This document shows, one piece after another, positions 60,581 to 64,000 of a stretch of DNA of 64,000 bases. A program made the translations under genes and the position numbers. The notes beneath the pieces are model-generated. The model saw only the letters and a program-made list of their open reading frames with translations, did no database searches and had not been told where the DNA came from. Source of the stretch: Cricetomys ansorgei (Eukaryota > Chordata > Mammalia > Rodentia > Nesomyidae); assembly GCA_026225945.1 (NCBI GenBank), contig JAMJFZ010002504.1, positions 1 to 64,000 of the forward strand, read 5' to 3'. Each line of letters starts with the position of its first letter. Positions within the stretch are counted from its first letter, which is position 1.

Positions 60581-61529
60581 TCATCACTTCTTAATAGTTT
60601 TTGAGTCTCTGAAAATCACTCGAAAGGAATTCCTGGTATAGCAAATTGCAAGTGTCGGTTTATACTGGACTTCTAGTATGGCTTTGGAAAACTTTTCTTA
60701 CCCTTAACAAGGTAAGATTTTTACTTGGGGGCAGGTGCTTAGCCTCATCCTAAATTGAATACAGCCAGCCTGGTCTTTTGATTTTGCAGACCCTTTAGTT
60801 GGACTTTATTGTTAAACAGTGAGAATGACTTTGTGTAACAGAACATCCCTGCTGTGTCCTTTTCAATTACTTCCTATTTCCTTTCTAAAAGGAAGATTTA
60901 GTAAATTGGACTTTAGGTTTAATATCCCTCAAAAGATAGTACTTCTATATTTTTTTCCTGGTAACTGTTTTAGGACTACTTAATAAACGATGAGCCAATA
61001 CTATCATTAGTATTTTATTTTTTATTGTTACGATGTGTCTGCAAAATGAAATGGTTGCACACGTTTAGTTTGAGATGTTTTACTAGTGGTTTTAACAGCC
61101 TTTGTGTATTGCCACAGCACAATTAATTTTAAGAGAGGAAGAAATAATACACAATGAGAGTCAAAACAAGGTGTTAGCTCAGTGGAAGTTAATAGGTGAC
61201 AAAGCAGCCTCATGAAGATAAGCTCTTATGGAGCATTTCAACTTGAGATGCATCTGGCTTTCCTGAGTGTTTTCTTGTAAATCCCTTTAAAAGTACCTTT
61301 TTCTGACAAATTTTCTATTGAGAAGTTGTAAATAGGATGGCTCTATTCATTCCTGTCTGTGTAATATATGGTGCAGTAACCCCAGACAGTATGCAGTCTG
61401 CAGCATCAGTGCTGACATCAGGAGGCCAACTGTGGGACATCTCTGAACCATCACCTGTACACCATGTGCACACGTTAGCAATCTTTTATTTTTCTTGCTT
61501 TCCAACTCTGTTTTGGTCACATTGTCTGT
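60581..61529. other. Unrecognised DNA
   Basis: No gene recognised. The frames at 61337-61676 overlap on opposite strands and extend into the following SINE. Confidence 0.4.
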
Positions 61530-61845
61530 GTTAACGGGTAAAGTGCAAGCATGAAGACCAGAGTTTAAATCTCCAAAGCTCGTGTAAAGGCAGGTAGGAT
61601 AGTATTTGTCGTCCCTAGTGTTCCAACAGTAAGAGGAGAGGCAGAGAAAAGAGAATCCTGGGAAGATCACAGGCATGCTAGACTGTTATCAATAGTGGTA
61701 ATCAAAACAGAGACCAAGGACTGTCCCGACAGCTATCATACGTAGAGCCTTTTCAAGCACTCTGGCACATGCTTCCTTATTCATATATGGGAACATTTAC
61801 ACATATGAATGCACATACATCATATACATGCATATACAATGTAAG
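61530..61845 (+). repeat. B4-family SINE
   Basis: Words of the B4 sense strand in order: 'cgggtaaagtgcaagcatga', 'agaccagagtttaaatctcc' (aggacctgagttcgaatccc), 'gctcgtgtaaaggcagg' (cccatgtaaaaagccagg), 'ggagaggcagagaaaagaga' (ggggaggcagagacaggagg), 'atcctgggaagatcacagg' and 'tcaaaacagagaccaagga', then a CA/TA-rich 3' end. Confidence 0.75.
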
Positions 61846-62519
61846 GTGGACACAGACAAGGTAGAAGAAATGCAATACACTTTTATTCAATAGATAAAAT
61901 AATTAATATAATAGTAATGTATCCTAAGTGTCCCTCACAAACTATCTGGGAGCTTTGCTGCTAACCTTCTAACACTCACAGTTCCAGGACAGGAAGGCAT
62001 TGCTTCTGGGTTTGAGCAACAAAAGCTCTTGCAAAAGGCTTTTTAGGATAATGGTCTTTCAAGCAATATTAAAGATTGCTGATCTAAGATCATGAACATG
62101 TCATAGCTTTATGGAAGTATATCTTATAATTGGCACTCACTCAAAACTCCACATATGTATTCATTATACACACTTTGACAAGTATATATGTATACAAACA
62201 TCCAGAGTATCACTATAATGAAGAAAATGAACGTAGAACACTACTCAAGGTTTCCCATTATAGCCCTCTCTCTCCTTCCACTTTTGATCTGAGGATTCTA
62301 AAACTACATAATTCTAGTTAAATCCCAGGGCTTTTAATTGGGAAAAGACAATTCAGAATCTACAAATATCATATTTTATTCCTGTAAGTTTTTCCCCATT
62401 AGACAATTAGTTTGCTTATGCAGTCTGTATTGAAGTTGTCTTTCAGTTTTGTTCTGATATGTCTTTAAAAGTAACACAGGAGGAACTTATCATTAAAGAT
62501 CACTTCTCATTTTAAATGG
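61846..62519. other. Unrecognised DNA
   Basis: No gene or repeat recognised. Confidence 0.4.
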
Positions 62520-62720
62520 TATTTCTGCAAATCAGCCTTTTCTGATCTAAAAAACACGGGCCATTTTCTTTCTGTTACCACAGCACCGTGCCAATCCATG
62601 ATTTTCCTTCCACCCTCTCTGTCATTTAATTCATCCTGTTCTCTCTTCTCGCAGGCACATATCCCATTCTCTTCCCACTCACTGAAAGTTGTTTTTATGC
62701 CTTCACTCTCTTGTAAGGTA
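62520..62720 (+). repeat. Possible L2-like fragment
   Basis: 'cagccttttctgatctaaaa' (consensus ccttccctgaccaccctatctaaa), 'ccttccaccctctctgtcat' (cccctgtcactctctatc) and 'cctgttctctcttctcgcag' (ccctgttttattttcttcatag) keep the order of the L2 3' region. The match is weak. Confidence 0.4.
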
Positions 62721-63211
62721 ACTTTGCTAAATCTTATTCCGTGGATTCTATCACTGCTTTCTTGAACTCAGGAATAGGTGCAAGAAACTCTTTCTAAAAA
62801 TAGTCACAGCAGCACGTGTCTGGACTCCAGTTAAATTTGACACTTATGTAATTATTTAACAACTTTAGTACCATTATAAACTGAGGGACATGGGAGTGAA
62901 TTGTCAGGTTTACGTTTGCTAACGTGCTTCCAGGGTTCCATTTAATGTAACTAGTGCTAGGAAATAGGAGGGGGGTCAATAAACAAGCATTGAAGGGAGA
63001 AGCAAAGGTTGAAAAGTTTAAATATAAGTATGTGTAAAGGCTATGGTACAAATTAAATACTCTTTTGCAAATTAGAGTGACTTTTGTTTCTTGTTAATCA
63101 ATATGGATTCAGGATGCGTGTCACTTGCTCTTTAATGTATTCATGTATTGAAAGAAGCAAGAAAAGATGAAGAGCTAGCTGATGGTTCTTTTGAAAGGAA
63201 TGTCAGAAGCT
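62721..63211. other. Unrecognised DNA
   Basis: Nothing recognised. The 85-codon minus-strand frame at 62794-63051 has no supporting motif. Confidence 0.4.
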
Positions 63212-63360
63212 TTAAAGCATGGTGGTGCATGCACACATATAATCCTGGAGTTTCAGAAGGAAAGGCAGGAGGAAGATTACTGAAACTTCAAGGCCAGCCT
63301 GGTTTACTTAACAAGTCCTGTAGAAGACAGGGCTAAGTGGGAAGAGTATTTTCTTAAAAA
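63212..63360 (+). repeat. B1 SINE
   Basis: 'aaagcatggtggtgcatgca', 'cacatataatcctggagttt', 'cagaaggaaaggcaggagga', 'agattactgaaacttcaagg', 'ccagcctggtttacttaac' and 'gtcctgtagaagacagggct' follow sense B1, ending in an A-rich tail at 63354-63363. The 62-codon frame at 63148-63336 reads through it and is not a gene. Confidence 0.88.
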
Positions 63361-63363
63361 AAG

Positions 63364-63412
63364 AAGGAGGAGGAGGAGGAGGAGGAGGAGGAGGAGGAGG
63401 AGGAGGAGGGGG
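63364..63412. repeat. (AGG)n microsatellite at a B1 tail
   Basis: About 15 AGG/GGA units directly follow the B1 A-rich tail, a common origin for microsatellites in rodents. Confidence 0.97.
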
Positions 63413-64000
63413 AAGATTAACAATTAAAATAAAGGAAAAACACTAAGAAACTTTCCTTGATTGCCCACCAGAAGAAACTGATAAGAACCTATTGCTGTAA
63501 ATAGCACAAACTGGTTACAAGGTACAGAAAAATCAAACCAAATATTAGCTAGGAGCTCTTTTCTTGCTGATTAGTTTTCATAGAACTGAAAGATGAAATA
63601 CAAAGGGAGAAAAGGCAACAGCAACCTAGTCCAGTTGTGAAAGCTATGAGCTACACAACCAATCTTCAGGTTAAGACATGCACACTGGTGCAAGAGTGTC
63701 ACGATTCTGATGGACGGGACCATCCACTCTCCTTGAATTGGGGGGTGTTCCACAATAAAGAATTCATACTTGATACTACAGACCTGCTCAAAAATCCACA
63801 GCTGTGAAAGTCTTAGACTCTACATATGAACTTAATAGTGTTAATTATTTAAGTTGACACCATGCTACCATCTAAATATTTATGTTTATTCCCATGGAAA
63901 ATCAGGGAAGAGGGGGTAGAAAACTGTAAGAGACAGAAGATGGGGAGCAGGGCTAAGGATTTTTTTTTGATACAGCACAGAACAGGCAATCATGACTTCA
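63413..64000. other. Unrecognised DNA
   Basis: No gene or repeat recognised. The 60-codon minus-strand frame at 63571-63753 is unsupported. Confidence 0.4.

Overview
The window looks like noncoding nuclear DNA from a murid rodent (mouse, rat or a close relative). It is AT-rich and CpG-poor. It carries rodent SINEs (B1, B2/B3 and B4 types), several L1 3' ends of the rodent Lx type, a URR1-type hAT element and long (CA)n, (GA)n-like and (TA)n microsatellites. Beneath these lie much older mammalian repeats (L1M, L2, MIR-like). All family names come from memory of the consensus sequences, with no database search. I cannot separate mouse from rat; I saw no clear young species-specific element.

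No host protein-coding gene can be supported. Every open frame is short. The longest, 171 codons, lies in an L1 3' untranslated region, and others are translations of microsatellites. The best candidate for a host exon is an 85-base block at 14121-14205, flanked by a good acceptor and a good donor and open in one frame, inside a stretch that reads like a conserved noncoding element. The window therefore fits a large intron or a gene desert.

Layout. 1-8 kb: unique-looking DNA with an L2 tail, a SINE head, a (CA)n tract and a B2/B3 SINE. 8-13.4 kb: an old L1 tail, a MIR, and two rodent L1 tails in tandem. 13.4-16.4 kb: candidate exon/conserved element and ancient repeats. 16.4-23.4 kb: B3, an unnamed medium-reiteration repeat, B4, a fossil L1 ORF2 endonuclease region and an Lx 3' UTR. 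25.7-27.8 kb: two L1 3' ends head to tail. 28.8-32.1 kb: an L1 with the classic 5' inversion (twin priming) and a probable target-site duplication. 32-46 kb: mostly unrecognised DNA with MIRs, microsatellites and palindromes. 46.7-48.6 kb: an L1 tail split by a long TG-rich array, then a URR1 element with an 8-bp target duplication. 49.9-59.2 kb: antisense L1 remnants interrupted by younger insertions, and a perfect 35-bp inverted repeat. 60-63.4 kb: two B4 SINEs, an L2-like stretch and a B1.

The features do not form a pathway. The interest lies in insertion history, secondary-structure-prone DNA and the one exon-like block. I found no evidence for a new biological system.
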